Below are positions 19,208 to 28,369 of a stretch of DNA of 64,000 nucleotides, in pieces; positions within the stretch are counted from its first letter, which is position 1; each line of letters starts with the position of its first letter. This DNA comes from Prochlorococcus sp. AG-402-G22. GTDB taxonomy: Bacteria > Cyanobacteriota > Cyanobacteriia > PCC-6307 > Cyanobiaceae. Location: contig QCHV01000004.1 of the NCBI GenBank assembly GCA_003217035.1, positions 1 through 64,000 on the forward strand, written 5' to 3'. The position numbers and the translations under genes were made by a program. The notes beneath the pieces are model-generated. The model worked only from the letters and a program-made list of their open reading frames with translations, was not told the origin of the DNA and did no database searches.

Positions 19208-20695
19208 GTGTATCAACCTGCCTTAACTTCAACATCTATAGGGGCTTCTGATGATTTTGACAAAAAAGACTGGGCTAGTGCTTATGAAAATGTAGAGCAA
19301 GAGCTAAGCAATGTTGAATTAAAGGTTTCTACAGGGGAAATACCTAAAAATCTTTCTGGAATCTTGTATAAAAATGGTCCAGGGAAACTAGAAAGAGATG
19401 GCCAGTGGGTTCACCACCCATTTGATGGTGATGGCATGATTACTGCAATAAGGTTTGACAATGGAATTGTCCATCTAAGCAATAGTTTTGTAAAAACTAA
19501 GGCTTGGCAAGAAGAAGAAAAAGCTAAAAAATTTATTTATAGAGGCGTCTTTGGCACTCAAAAAGCTGGGGGGTTTTTCGCAAATGCATTTGATCTACGT
19601 CTAAAAAACATAGCCAATACAAATGTAATAAAACTAGGTGATGAACTCTTAGCTTTATGGGAAGCAGCCAGTCCATATTCTCTAGATCCATTAACTTTAG
19701 AAACCAATGGTATATCAAACTTAAATGGAGTACTAAAAAAAGATGAGCCTTTTAGTGCTCATCCTAGATTTGACTCAGGCCATCATGGGGTCTCCAGAAT
19801 GGTTACCTTCGGAGTAAATGCAGGCCCTAAAAGTACTATTCGTTTAATGGAATTTGCATTAGACGGAGAAAAGCCAGGCACACTCATTAAGGATAGAAAA
19901 GATACCTTTAATGGATTTGCATTTCTGCATGACTTCGTAATCACTCCAAATTGGGCGATATTTTTACAAAATGCGATTGACTTCAACCCTCTGCCTTTCA
20001 TAACCGGGCAAAAAGGGGCTGCGCAATGTCTCTCTTCAAAGAAAAATAGCAAAGGCAAGTTCTTACTGATTCCAAGAGATTCAGGAAAGTTTGCAAAAGA
20101 GCCCCCAAGGATATTTGAAGCCCCCGAAGGTTTCGTTTTTCATCACCTAAATGCTTGGGAAGAGAACTCAGATGTTGTTGTGGAAAGTATTTTCTATTGG
20201 GATTTCCCAAGCATTAAACCTAATGAAGACTTTAAAGAAATTGATTTCAATCAAATCCCAGAAGGGATTTTAAAAAGATCTCGAATAAATCTAACAAGTA
20301 AAAAGGTCTCAACAAAAGTTTTAAGCAAGCAATGCTGCGAATTCGGAATGGTAAATCCCAAGTGTATTGGGATTGAAGCTAAATATGCATGGATGGCTTG
20401 TACTCACAAAAAGATTGGGAATGCCCCTCTTCAATCAATTAAGAAGATCAATCTAGATAGCTTAGAAGAGCGAATTTGGAATGCTGGTCCAAAAAGTTTT
20501 GTAAGTGAGCCAATTATGGTGCCAATTAATTCAGCATCAGAAGATGATGGCTGGGTTCTAGTGCTTGTATGGAATGGGGAAAGATTGAGTAGTGATTTAG
20601 TAATTTTAAATGCAAATGATCTAAGCGAAAAAGCAATTATTGAATTACCTTTAGCAATTCCCCATGGACTACATGGAAATTGGGTGGATAATTAA
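19208..20695 (+). CDS. Carotenoid oxygenase (RPE65/CCD family)
   Basis: A 495-residue non-haem iron enzyme that cleaves carotenoids or apocarotenoids. The four iron-ligand His residues are found in the expected contexts: HPRFDSGHHGVSRM, FAFLHDFVIT, FVFHHLNAWEE and PHGLHGNW at the C-terminus. The opening GILYKNGPGKLERDG and HPFDGDGMITAIRF are also typical. The start is a GTG at 19208. Cyanobacterial relatives include retinal-forming apocarotenoid oxygenases, but the substrate and cleavage site cannot be read from sequence. crtR is far away at 62 kb. Confidence 0.92.
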   Translation: MYQPALTSTSIGASDDFDKKDWASAYENVEQELSNVELKVSTGEIPKNLSGILYKNGPGKLERDGQWVHHPFDGDGMITAIRFDNGIVHLSNSFVKTKAWQEEEKAKKFIYRGVFGTQKAGGFFANAFDLRLKNIANTNVIKLGDELLALWEAASPYSLDPLTLETNGISNLNGVLKKDEPFSAHPRFDSGHHGVSRMVTFGVNAGPKSTIRLMEFALDGEKPGTLIKDRKDTFNGFAFLHDFVITPNWAIFLQNAIDFNPLPFITGQKGAAQCLSSKKNSKGKFLLIPRDSGKFAKEPPRIFEAPEGFVFHHLNAWEENSDVVVESIFYWDFPSIKPNEDFKEIDFNQIPEGILKRSRINLTSKKVSTKVLSKQCCEFGMVNPKCIGIEAKYAWMACTHKKIGNAPLQSIKKINLDSLEERIWNAGPKSFVSEPIMVPINSASEDDGWVLVLVWNGERLSSDLVILNANDLSEKAIIELPLAIPHGLHGNWVDN

Positions 20696-20713
20696 GAAAA
20701 GAAAACTATTGTT

Positions 20714-21322
20714 TTAATTAATAGAAGCAAAATATTTTTTTAATTTCGGCATTAATTTTTGGAATGCCAATCCACGATGGCTAAAAGATTTCTTTCTTTC
20801 AATGCCCATTTCTGCAAAGGTCAAACCTGTATTTTTGACTTCAAATATTGGATCATAACCAAAACCATCATTTCCTCTTGGAAACTCAGTGATCCTACCT
20901 TCACATTTACCTTCTACCTCGAATAAAATACGATTTTCAGGTGAAACAAAGCATAGTGCTGCAGAAAAAAATGCTTTTCTATTTTTAAATGGTGTCAACT
21001 CATAAAGTAATTTATTAATTCTTTCTGAATCTGTATTGGCATATCTTGAAGAAAAGATGCCTGGAGCACCACCTAAAGATTCAACACTGAGTCCAGAATC
21101 ATCAGCCAGGGAAAATTGGCCCGTAATCTTTGCTGCAGTAAGAGCTTTTACTCGAGCATTTTCAACAAATGATCTTCCTGTTTCTTCAATTTGAATATCA
21201 TCAGGCTGCGGAATAATCATTACCGGTAATTCAGATAAAAGTTTCCTGAACTCTGATACTTTACCTAAATTGCCACTTGCAATAACAACCCTAGGTATAC
21301 TTAAGTCAATCTTATGATTCAT
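20714..21322 (-). CDS. rdgB: Non-canonical purine NTP pyrophosphatase (Ham1/RdgB)
   Basis: Hydrolyses dITP, ITP and XTP to monophosphates, keeping deaminated purines out of DNA and RNA. Conserved blocks are VIASGNLGKVSEFRKLL at the N-terminus, FSLADDSGLSVESLGGAPGIFSSRYA near residue 70, GNDGFGYDPIFEV and SHRGLAFQKL near the end. The 202-residue length is normal. Its start overlaps the end of the upstream phosphohexomutase gene by 4 bases, so the two are translated as a pair. Confidence 0.95.
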   Translation of the reverse strand: MNHKIDLSIPRVVIASGNLGKVSEFRKLLSELPVMIIPQPDDIQIEETGRSFVENARVKALTAAKITGQFSLADDSGLSVESLGGAPGIFSSRYANTDSERINKLLYELTPFKNRKAFFSAALCFVSPENRILFEVEGKCEGRITEFPRGNDGFGYDPIFEVKNTGLTFAEMGIERKKSFSHRGLAFQKLMPKLKKYFASIN

Positions 21323-22776
21323 ATATTTTCAACAAATTTCTTAGCCCATTGAAGGTTATTTAACAACTGTTCATTTGAAGGAGATTCACAATAAATTCTT
21401 AAAAGAGGCTCAGTTCCTGAGAACCTAAACATCACCCAATCTCTTTCACCTAATCTTAATTTAAATCCATCCAATATAATTATCTCTCGAACTAATTGAT
21501 CACAGACATACTCAGGAGGATTCTTTCTTAAAAGTTCTTCTAATTGAACCCTACAATTTTTACTCTCAAGGTAGATATCAATTCGATCATAAAAACTTTT
21601 GCCTAAACGATTATGCAAAGCATCTAAGCGATTAGCTAAGGTGATTCCTCCTTCAGAGATAGCCTCCAATAAAAGCAAAGCGGCATATAAAGCATCACGT
21701 TCTGGGATATGTGTTCCAAACCCAATCCCCCCAGACTCCTCACCACCCAGTAGCACATCCCTCTTCAACATCTCAGCAGCAATAAATTTAAATCCAACTG
21801 GAACCTCTAGGACTTCACGAGAAAATTCCTCTGCTACTAAGGTCATCAAATCAGATCCACTTACGGTTTTAATTACACAACCAGGCATCTCCTTTATCCC
21901 AGCCATATGTTCAATAAGAAGTGGCATTAATAATTGATTACTACAAAACCTGCCATTCTCATCTATTGCGGCTATTCGGTCTCCATCCCCATCAAAAACC
22001 AAACCTATTGCCTGTTTACCGGCTATCGAAGATTCTTTGACTGCAGAGACCAGTGGCTGCAGATACTTTTCTAAAGGTTCTGGTGGATTGCCTCCAAACA
22101 AAGTATCCCTGTTGATACGTATTTCTTCTAAACAGTCCTTAGATGCATCACCAAAAAGTTCTCCTATACATCCTGCAGCAGAGCCATGCATAGAATCTAC
22201 TATTACTTTAAGACCCATGTCATTAAGGCCATTAAGTAAATCAGGGATATCAAATGCCTTTCTAAGGCCTTCCAAATGCTCTTTGCGACAATCAAAACTT
22301 TCTACTACTCCTTTGATTGGAATAGTAATTCCGCCCGCCAAGAGTCTTTGCTCAACTGCTTTTGTAAAACTTTCATCAACTGACCCCCCCAAGGGGCCTT
22401 TGATTTTTAATCCAAGCCATTCTGGAGGGTTATGACTAGCAGTTACAACCAAAGCACCTAAAGCATTGTGCTGAAGTACTGCCCAACTACAAGCAGGAGT
22501 TGTAACAGGATGATTTACAAGTAAGGGCTTTAAATCACAAGCACTTACAGCGCTAGTTATAGCTTCTGCAAATTCTGCAGCTAAAAACCTACGATCAAAG
22601 CCAACGATAACTTTTTTATTTAATCCTTCTGGAGCCCTATAAGCCAATTCCTGAGTAGCTGCAATTGCTACGGAAATGAACCTTTCAATAGTAATGTCTA
22701 CTCCCAAAACTCCTCGCCACCCATCTGTTCCAAATTGGATTGGATCAGCTTGAAATTTCAAAGAATTCTTAAACAT
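21319..22776 (-). CDS. Phosphoglucomutase/phosphomannomutase family protein
   Basis: A 485-residue alpha-D-phosphohexomutase that moves phosphate between C6 and C1 of a hexose. Family motifs in order: FGTDGWRGVLG near residue 17, the phosphoserine loop TASHNPPEWLGLKIKG near 110, the Mg-binding FDGDGDRIAAID near 265, the sugar-recognition GGEESGGIGFG and the phosphate-binding RFSGTEPLLRIYCE. Glucose versus mannose preference cannot be assigned. A second family member, glmM, lies at 55.6 kb. It is followed by and overlaps rdgB. Confidence 0.92.
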   Translation of the reverse strand: MFKNSLKFQADPIQFGTDGWRGVLGVDITIERFISVAIAATQELAYRAPEGLNKKVIVGFDRRFLAAEFAEAITSAVSACDLKPLLVNHPVTTPACSWAVLQHNALGALVVTASHNPPEWLGLKIKGPLGGSVDESFTKAVEQRLLAGGITIPIKGVVESFDCRKEHLEGLRKAFDIPDLLNGLNDMGLKVIVDSMHGSAAGCIGELFGDASKDCLEEIRINRDTLFGGNPPEPLEKYLQPLVSAVKESSIAGKQAIGLVFDGDGDRIAAIDENGRFCSNQLLMPLLIEHMAGIKEMPGCVIKTVSGSDLMTLVAEEFSREVLEVPVGFKFIAAEMLKRDVLLGGEESGGIGFGTHIPERDALYAALLLLEAISEGGITLANRLDALHNRLGKSFYDRIDIYLESKNCRVQLEELLRKNPPEYVCDQLVREIIILDGFKLRLGERDWVMFRFSGTEPLLRIYCESPSNEQLLNNLQWAKKFVENI

Positions 22777-22828
22777 ATCTAAGGCTTAGTTGAAATAGAA
22801 GAAAAAACAAGCACCTTACGTTGTAGAT

Positions 22829-24292
22829 ATGACAACATCTGTACCCAAAAACAAAATAATTACAGATCGATTACTAGGCAGTTGGATACGTTGTAAGCGT
22901 AAAGCCTGGCTAGACGTTAATGAAGAGAAAGAAAGAAAAATTTGGGTAGCTCATAGAAGCCTTCAATTAGAGCATCAATACAAAAGCTTAAAAGCATTCA
23001 CCAAAAACAAATTCAGCCATGGGATTGCAAGCTGTGAAAAAGGAGCATCCAATGTCATTGGCTTACGCTTAAAAAACAGCAAGCTTAACGAACTAAAAGT
23101 AGAAGGTCACCCATCATTAATTCATAGAACAACTGGAAGTAGCTTTTTCGGAGGATTCAAATATCAACCTGTAATTGCAAGGCAAGGGAAAAACATTACT
23201 AGAAATCATCGGTTATTGCTTGCACTCTGGGGCCTACTACTAGAGAACATTCAGCAATCAACTGTTGACCAAGGCCTTGCTATTTCATTAACAAATAAGG
23301 GATTAGAAATTGAGAAGGTTTCTCTAACCAAAAAACTTAACAATAGATTAATCGATTCACTGCAAAAAATGGAAGAAGACTTGTCAAATGAGAACGCACC
23401 TGAACTAACTCTTGATAGGAAAAAATGTTCCCTTTGTTGCTGGAAAAAAGTATGTGATGAAAAAGCCAAAAAAGATGCTGATCTTAGTGAAATAAATGGT
23501 GTAGGTGGAAAGCGGAAACAAATGCTTCAATTGGCTGGAATCAATAATCTAAATGATATAGCTAAAATAAGCTCTAAAAAGTTAACTGAAAAATTAGAAG
23601 TTTTTGGAAGTAACCATGGAATTGATAGCCAACACCTTATAGAACAAGCAAAAGCTCAAATAGATCTAAGGCCAAAAAGGCTGAACCGGGATATAGTTTT
23701 ACCTGAATTAAAATATGCTCCTGGAGTGATTATATATGATATAGAATCTGACCCAGATTTAAAGCACGACTTTCTGCATGGTTTTATATTTATAAAATCT
23801 AATCCAAATAATTTTATAGATATAAGCAATAAAGATATTAATTATCAAGCTTTTCTTTGCTTACCTGAAAATGACGAGAATGAAACATGGGAGAAGTTAG
23901 AAAAACAATTTATTTTTTTTAAAGATTGGCCTATTCTTCATTATGGTGAAACTGAGCGATTGGCAATTTGTAAACTAGCAAAGAAGCGAGGCGTCTCGGA
24001 GACTAAAATAAAAGAACTTGAAAAAAGGTTTATTGATATTCACTATAAAATAAGAAGCCATTGGTTATTACCTGTTAATAGTTATAGTTTAAAAAGTGTT
24101 GCTCAATGGTTAAACTTTGAATGGAGCCAAAGGAATGCAAATGGAGCTCAAGCACTTTTATGGTGGAGACAGTTTAGCAATTTAAATAACGAGCCAATTA
24201 AGAAGGATAATATTTTGAACAAGATAACGAAGTACAACAAAGACGACTGTCTGGCGACTTGGGAAATCGCAAAATGGTTATTAAATAATTAA
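22829..24292 (+). CDS. TM0106-family RecB-like putative nuclease
   Basis: A 487-residue protein with two apparent parts. The N-terminal ~210 residues resemble the RecB/Cas4-type nuclease fold of the TM0106 family and end in a Cys-rich patch (KKCSLCCWKKVCDEKA). Next comes a helix-hairpin-helix-like segment (INGVGGKRKQMLQLAGINN) near 225-240. The C-terminal half looks like a DEDD exonuclease/RNase-H fold, with IYDIESDPD near 302 and the closing YNKDDCLATWEIAKWLL. DNA processing or repair is likely, but no specific role is established. Neighbours give no clue; it is convergent with ygfZ. Confidence 0.82.
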   Translation: MTTSVPKNKIITDRLLGSWIRCKRKAWLDVNEEKERKIWVAHRSLQLEHQYKSLKAFTKNKFSHGIASCEKGASNVIGLRLKNSKLNELKVEGHPSLIHRTTGSSFFGGFKYQPVIARQGKNITRNHRLLLALWGLLLENIQQSTVDQGLAISLTNKGLEIEKVSLTKKLNNRLIDSLQKMEEDLSNENAPELTLDRKKCSLCCWKKVCDEKAKKDADLSEINGVGGKRKQMLQLAGINNLNDIAKISSKKLTEKLEVFGSNHGIDSQHLIEQAKAQIDLRPKRLNRDIVLPELKYAPGVIIYDIESDPDLKHDFLHGFIFIKSNPNNFIDISNKDINYQAFLCLPENDENETWEKLEKQFIFFKDWPILHYGETERLAICKLAKKRGVSETKIKELEKRFIDIHYKIRSHWLLPVNSYSLKSVAQWLNFEWSQRNANGAQALLWWRQFSNLNNEPIKKDNILNKITKYNKDDCLATWEIAKWLLNN

Positions 24293-24297
24293 CATTT

Positions 24298-25149
24298 TTA
24301 GTTGTTTTCACCTAAAAATTCAGAAAAACCTATAGGTTTACTTATGTCAACAGCTATAGAAGAATTTGGAAGGAGTAACTGATAATCTAATAAATACTTT
24401 CTTCTTATAATTGCAAGTCCTAAACTTATTCCATTATCAACGTCCAAATGAGAAACAATTAAACCTGCTTTAAATTTATCACTTGTCTCTAGATACATTC
24501 CTTGAAGGTTCTTTATCACCGAGTTCGATTTTTCACATTCCCAAAAGCGCAATTCTTGTTTTAAATGTGCATTATTTTTTAATTTAGCCATGGTTTCTTG
24601 ACCTAAATAACAACCTTTATTCAGATTTACCAAACTAGATATACCTAATTCATATGGGTTACTCTCACCATTTGTTTCGTAAAGGCCAATAGGCATTCCT
24701 TGCCTAAAAACCCATTCTTTAACATCATTTTTACTAGCCTTGAAAAAGCCAGTAAATAAATCACTCCGTTCTTTGCTAGTAGAAACCCACTCAACATGAC
24801 TTGTATTCCATGATTTGTTATAACAAAGTTCTTGAACCCTAAGAATCGATCCTATGGATTGAACTTCTACATTATCCGAAGGAAAAATAACCTTTTCAAA
24901 CCCATTCAACAATCCTTGAGCATCCCCACCAAGAACCAAAAAATCTACATTCTGTTCATCACATCTAATTTCAAGTAATGCTTTAAATCTTCCGGTGGGC
25001 GATAGCCAGCAGGTTCTAATCAAAACATCTTTATCCGCCATAAGAATGTCAGCAGAAGTTTGACCATGCAAAAATTGTCTACTTCCTTTTCCCTTTAGTC
25101 GGAGTAAAGGGAAACTCTGCTCCCAAAAAAGAGGTTTTTGCAATTTCAA
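24298..25149 (-). CDS. ygfZ: Folate-binding protein YgfZ (GcvT-related)
   Basis: A 283-residue member of the YgfZ/IBA57 family, which helps make or repair certain iron-sulphur enzymes using tetrahydrofolate. The hallmark KGCYLGQET, including its conserved Cys, is present in LVNLNKGCYLGQETMAKLKN near residues 170-190. The N-terminal FPLLRLKGKGSRQFLHGQTSADI is also typical. It overlaps the end of pyrE by 4 bases on the same strand. Its likely clients in this organism are unknown. Confidence 0.9.
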   Translation of the reverse strand: MKLQKPLFWEQSFPLLRLKGKGSRQFLHGQTSADILMADKDVLIRTCWLSPTGRFKALLEIRCDEQNVDFLVLGGDAQGLLNGFEKVIFPSDNVEVQSIGSILRVQELCYNKSWNTSHVEWVSTSKERSDLFTGFFKASKNDVKEWVFRQGMPIGLYETNGESNPYELGISSLVNLNKGCYLGQETMAKLKNNAHLKQELRFWECEKSNSVIKNLQGMYLETSDKFKAGLIVSHLDVDNGISLGLAIIRRKYLLDYQLLLPNSSIAVDISKPIGFSEFLGENN

Positions 25150-25754
25150 ACCAGCAACTCTTTAGACCTTGCATAAATATCATCAAGCAAAAAAAGACTT
25201 TCCAACTCCAAACCTTCCTTTCCAATTTTTTCAGCAGCCCCCTCTTGCCTGTCAACAATCGCGATGATCTTATTTACTAAATAGCCTGCATTGCGAAGTT
25301 GAGAGACTGCTTTTAAAGAAGAATCACCAGTTGTAACTACGTCTTCTAGAACAGTAACCAAAGATCCTTCAACAGGAAGAGGGCCTTCTAGCCAAGCTTC
25401 AGTGCCATGTCCTTTAGGCTCTTTACGAACTATTAATGCATCTAGAGGTCTTCCCTCATAGGCAGCTGCCAGTGCGACACCACTAACCAAAGGATCTGCT
25501 CCTAGTGTTAATCCTGCAACCGCCACAGAGCTCATCTCAACATGCTCAAGCAAGAATTGACTTATCAAACTTAGACCTAAACCACTTAGAGAAACTGGCT
25601 TGCAGTTTACGTAATGCTTGCTTTTCATCCCAGATGAAAGGGTAAATTCACCATACCTATATGAAAGAGAAGCGATCAGACTCAAAAGCTTATCTTTGGA
25701 AGCTTCTTTTGATTTATCAAATTGATTCATTTTGAAAATGACATCTTTTGGCAT
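25146..25754 (-). CDS. pyrE: Orotate phosphoribosyltransferase
   Basis: Converts orotate and PRPP to OMP in pyrimidine synthesis. Visible are FTLSSGMKSKHYVNCKPVSLSG near residue 38, the LIVRKEPKGHGTEAWLEGPL loop and the PRPP-binding motif VTVLEDVVTTGDSSLKAV near 135-150. The 202-residue length is normal. Two in-frame ATGs (25754 and 25730) could be the start. It is followed by ygfZ with a 4-base overlap and is divergent from the tRNA(CAU) gene. Confidence 0.94.
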   Translation of the reverse strand: MPKDVIFKMNQFDKSKEASKDKLLSLIASLSYRYGEFTLSSGMKSKHYVNCKPVSLSGLGLSLISQFLLEHVEMSSVAVAGLTLGADPLVSGVALAAAYEGRPLDALIVRKEPKGHGTEAWLEGPLPVEGSLVTVLEDVVTTGDSSLKAVSQLRNAGYLVNKIIAIVDRQEGAAEKIGKEGLELESLFLLDDIYARSKELLV

Positions 25755-25840
25755 TGATTTGCAGCAGCCACGTCCAATGTAATTATTATTCCTTTAAAGG
25801 TCTTCACATCAACCCAAGACCTTGTAGAAAACCTTTAAAA

Positions 25841-25913
25841 GGGGGTGTAGCAATCTGGTGAATGCAGCGAACTCATAATTCGCCTTAGGCGAGTTCGATC
25901 CTCGCCACCCCCA
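25841..25913 (+). tRNA. tRNA with CAU anticodon, probably elongator tRNA-Met
   Basis: A complete 73-base cloverleaf. The acceptor stem is a perfect 7-bp GGGGGTG/CACCCCC and the D stem GCA/TGC. The anticodon stem GCGAA/TTCGC carries loop CTCATAA (anticodon CAU). The T stem is GCGAG/CTCGC with loop TTCGATC, and the discriminator base is A. CCA is not encoded. The paired first base and ordinary anticodon stem argue against initiator tRNA. Elongator Met is favoured, but the Ile2 (lysidine-modified CAU) tRNA cannot be fully excluded by eye. Confidence 0.93.
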
Positions 25914-25926
25914 TTGGATCATTTAG

Positions 25927-27201
25927 ATGAGGATTGTCTTTCTTGTAATTTTGCTTGTAATACCTGCATTCTTTGTTGCAGGGGAACTAGCTATTTTAAG
26001 ACTTAAACCAATCAGAGTTGACAGGCTAATTGAAGAGAAGGTACCAGGATCTAAATCGATCTTCAGATTGCAGAGAAAGCTAAAAAGGACCTTAATGGTT
26101 ACTCAATTAGGTATAACCATTTCACTAGTAGCATTGGGTTGGCTAGCAAACGAAATTTCGAAAATATGGCTTCCTTATAAGCATCAAACTGTTCCTATTG
26201 GGAATATCATCATTTTTATATGTGTTGTAATAATGAGCACACTGCTTTCAGGTCTGATACCAAAAGCATTAATACTTAATACCCCTGAAAAATTAGCCCT
26301 AACATTATCCCCAATTTTAGAAAGTGTCATAAGAACAATGACACCAATTTTATTTTTGCTGGAAAAAATAGCTTCATTCCTCTTGAAGTTAATTGGTCTT
26401 AATACCCAGTGGGAGTCTCTTGTAACCGCATTGTCAGCAGGAGAATTAGAAACACTTATTGAATCTGGAAGAGTAACTGGACTTCACCCTGATGAGAAAA
26501 ATATTCTTGAAGGGGTCTTTGCTCTAAGAGATACAACAGTTAGAGAAGTCATGGTCCCTCGATCAGGGATGGTGACTCTTCCCAAGGATGTTTGTTTCTC
26601 TGAATTAATGTCAACAGTTCACTTAACTAGACATGCTCGTTTCTTGGTAATCAACGAATCACTTGATGATGTACTTGGAGTGCTAGACCTTCGATTACTA
26701 GCAGAGCCAATTTCAAAGGGAGAAATGAACCCCCAAACCCCATTAGAAAGGTTTATAAAACCTGTCCCAAAAGTCCTCGAAACTTGCACACTAGAAAAGC
26801 TTCTTCCATTAATTAGAAAAGGAAACCCATTTTTACTTGTAGTAGATGAACATGGTGGTACCGAAGGACTAATAACAGCAGCTGACCTTGCAGGGGAAAT
26901 TGTCGGAGACGAAATAGATCCAGGCATTAAAGAGCCTATTTTAAAACCCTTAGATTCAACTACCTCAAAATGGATCGCCGCTGGTGATATAGAAATAATT
27001 GAACTAAATCGACAACTAAATATTGATCTCCCAGAAAATGAAAATCACTATACTCTTGCAGGATTTTTGCTTGAGAAACTGCAAAGTGTTCCATCTAAAG
27101 GAGAAACTCTTATAGACAAAGGAATTATCTTTGAAATAACCTCTATGAAAGGGCCAAGAATTGATCTGGTAAGAATTATCTTGCCTGAAAAAACTTTCTG
27201 A
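25927..27201 (+). CDS. CNNM/HlyC-CorC family membrane protein with CBS domains
   Basis: A 424-residue protein with three parts. An N-terminal DUF21/CNNM membrane domain (about residues 1-165) has several hydrophobic helices. A CBS-domain pair (about 185-330) includes REVMVPRSGMVTLP and DEHGGTEGLITAADL. A C-terminal CorC/HlyC domain contains ENHYTLAGFLLEKLQSVPSKGE. Such proteins are linked to Mg or other divalent metal transport, but the substrate here is unknown. The start lies 13 bases after tRNA(CAU), so a joint transcript is likely. Confidence 0.9.
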   Translation: MRIVFLVILLVIPAFFVAGELAILRLKPIRVDRLIEEKVPGSKSIFRLQRKLKRTLMVTQLGITISLVALGWLANEISKIWLPYKHQTVPIGNIIIFICVVIMSTLLSGLIPKALILNTPEKLALTLSPILESVIRTMTPILFLLEKIASFLLKLIGLNTQWESLVTALSAGELETLIESGRVTGLHPDEKNILEGVFALRDTTVREVMVPRSGMVTLPKDVCFSELMSTVHLTRHARFLVINESLDDVLGVLDLRLLAEPISKGEMNPQTPLERFIKPVPKVLETCTLEKLLPLIRKGNPFLLVVDEHGGTEGLITAADLAGEIVGDEIDPGIKEPILKPLDSTTSKWIAAGDIEIIELNRQLNIDLPENENHYTLAGFLLEKLQSVPSKGETLIDKGIIFEITSMKGPRIDLVRIILPEKTF

Positions 27202-27247
27202 AAACTGAAATGAAAGATAGTCTGATCAAATTCATTCAAAGTGATCA

Positions 27248-28255
27248 ATGACCCCTTCTATGATTCCTGTCAAAGTTGGGGTAATAGGCATAGGCAATAT
27301 GGGCTGGCATCATGCCAGAGTTTTAAGCCTATTAAAAGATGCTGAACTCATTGGGGTTGCTGACCTAGACCGTGAAAGAGGTCAACTAGCTACTGAGCAA
27401 TTCAATTGTGCTTGGTATGAAAACTATCAAGATCTTTTAAATGAGGTTGAAGCTGTTTGCATTGCAGTACCTACTTTGTTACATCACCAAGTTGGCCTGA
27501 GCTGCCTTAAAGCAGGTAAGCACGTACTAATAGAAAAACCAATCGCAGCAAGTCAAAATGAAGCATCAGATCTTATTGCGGCTTCAAATCAAACAAACTG
27601 TCTACTTCAAGTGGGACACATAGAAAGATTTAACCCTGCTTTTAAAGAATTAACAAAAGTAGTAACTAACGAAGAAGTTGTAGTTCTAGAAGCAAGGCGG
27701 CATAGCCCTCATTCAGATAGAGCAAATGATGTTTCTGTCGTTTTAGACCTAATGATTCATGATCTTGATCTTGTACTAGAGCTTGCAAATGCACCTGTAA
27801 TACGTCTTGCAGCTGTAGGAGGATGTAGTGACGATCAAGGTCCTATTGATTATGTAAATGCGACACTGGGCTTTCGCAATGGTGTTGTAGCCAGCTTAAC
27901 GGCAAGCAAAATGACTCATAAAAAAATCCGCACACTTAGTGCCCATTGCAAAAAAAGTCTTGTTGAAACAGATTTTCTAAATCACACACTTCATATCCAC
28001 CGTAGATCTCATGAATGGTATTCAGCAGATCATGGGGAATTGCTTTATAGAAATGATGGTTTTATTGAAGAAGTAAGCACAACCTCTATAGAACCTTTAT
28101 ATGCAGAATTAGAACATTTTCTACAATGCGTAAGAGGACTTGAAAAACCTGCTGTAGACGGCCTACAGGCATCTAGAGCACTAGTATTAGCAGACCTAAT
28201 AGAGCATGCAGTGGATCACCCGGGAGAGGGGATCTTATTAGATAAATCTATTTAG
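27248..28255 (+). CDS. Gfo/Idh/MocA-family NAD(P)-dependent oxidoreductase
   Basis: A 335-residue oxidoreductase. The N-terminal Rossmann motif is VGVIGIGNMGWHHARVL; the family catalytic segment HVLIEKPIAAS is near residue 97, and the C-terminal domain has the usual RRHSPHSDR and DLMIHDLDLVLEL blocks. Members act on sugars, inositols or other hydroxylated compounds. The substrate cannot be inferred, and no sugar-pathway neighbours are present. ATG at 27248 or 27263 could be the start. A strong palindromic terminator follows it. Confidence 0.88.
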   Translation: MTPSMIPVKVGVIGIGNMGWHHARVLSLLKDAELIGVADLDRERGQLATEQFNCAWYENYQDLLNEVEAVCIAVPTLLHHQVGLSCLKAGKHVLIEKPIAASQNEASDLIAASNQTNCLLQVGHIERFNPAFKELTKVVTNEEVVVLEARRHSPHSDRANDVSVVLDLMIHDLDLVLELANAPVIRLAAVGGCSDDQGPIDYVNATLGFRNGVVASLTASKMTHKKIRTLSAHCKKSLVETDFLNHTLHIHRRSHEWYSADHGELLYRNDGFIEEVSTTSIEPLYAELEHFLQCVRGLEKPAVDGLQASRALVLADLIEHAVDHPGEGILLDKSI

Positions 28256-28283
28256 GGCATGCGTAAATAATTTAAGAAACCAA

Positions 28284-28318
28284 AAAGTTTATGCCAGATA
28301 ATATCTGGCATAAACTTT
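28284..28318. terminator. Perfect 16-bp palindrome, probable bidirectional terminator
   Basis: Positions 28284-28299 are the exact reverse complement of 28303-28318, with a 3-base AAT loop. Each arm begins with an A run and ends with a T run on the opposite strand, so it can act as an intrinsic terminator in both directions. It lies between convergent genes: the Gfo/Idh/MocA gene ends 28 bases to the left and psbK ends 51 bases to the right. Confidence 0.8.
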
Positions 28319-28369
28319 CATACCACTGCAAATTTGAGACCTGCTTAAAGCAAGTTTCAAATCAAAAGG

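Noticed and set aside
25841-25913. Initiator tRNA-fMet
   Set aside because: The first base pair is a normal G-C and the anticodon stem lacks the three consecutive G-C pairs of initiator tRNAs.
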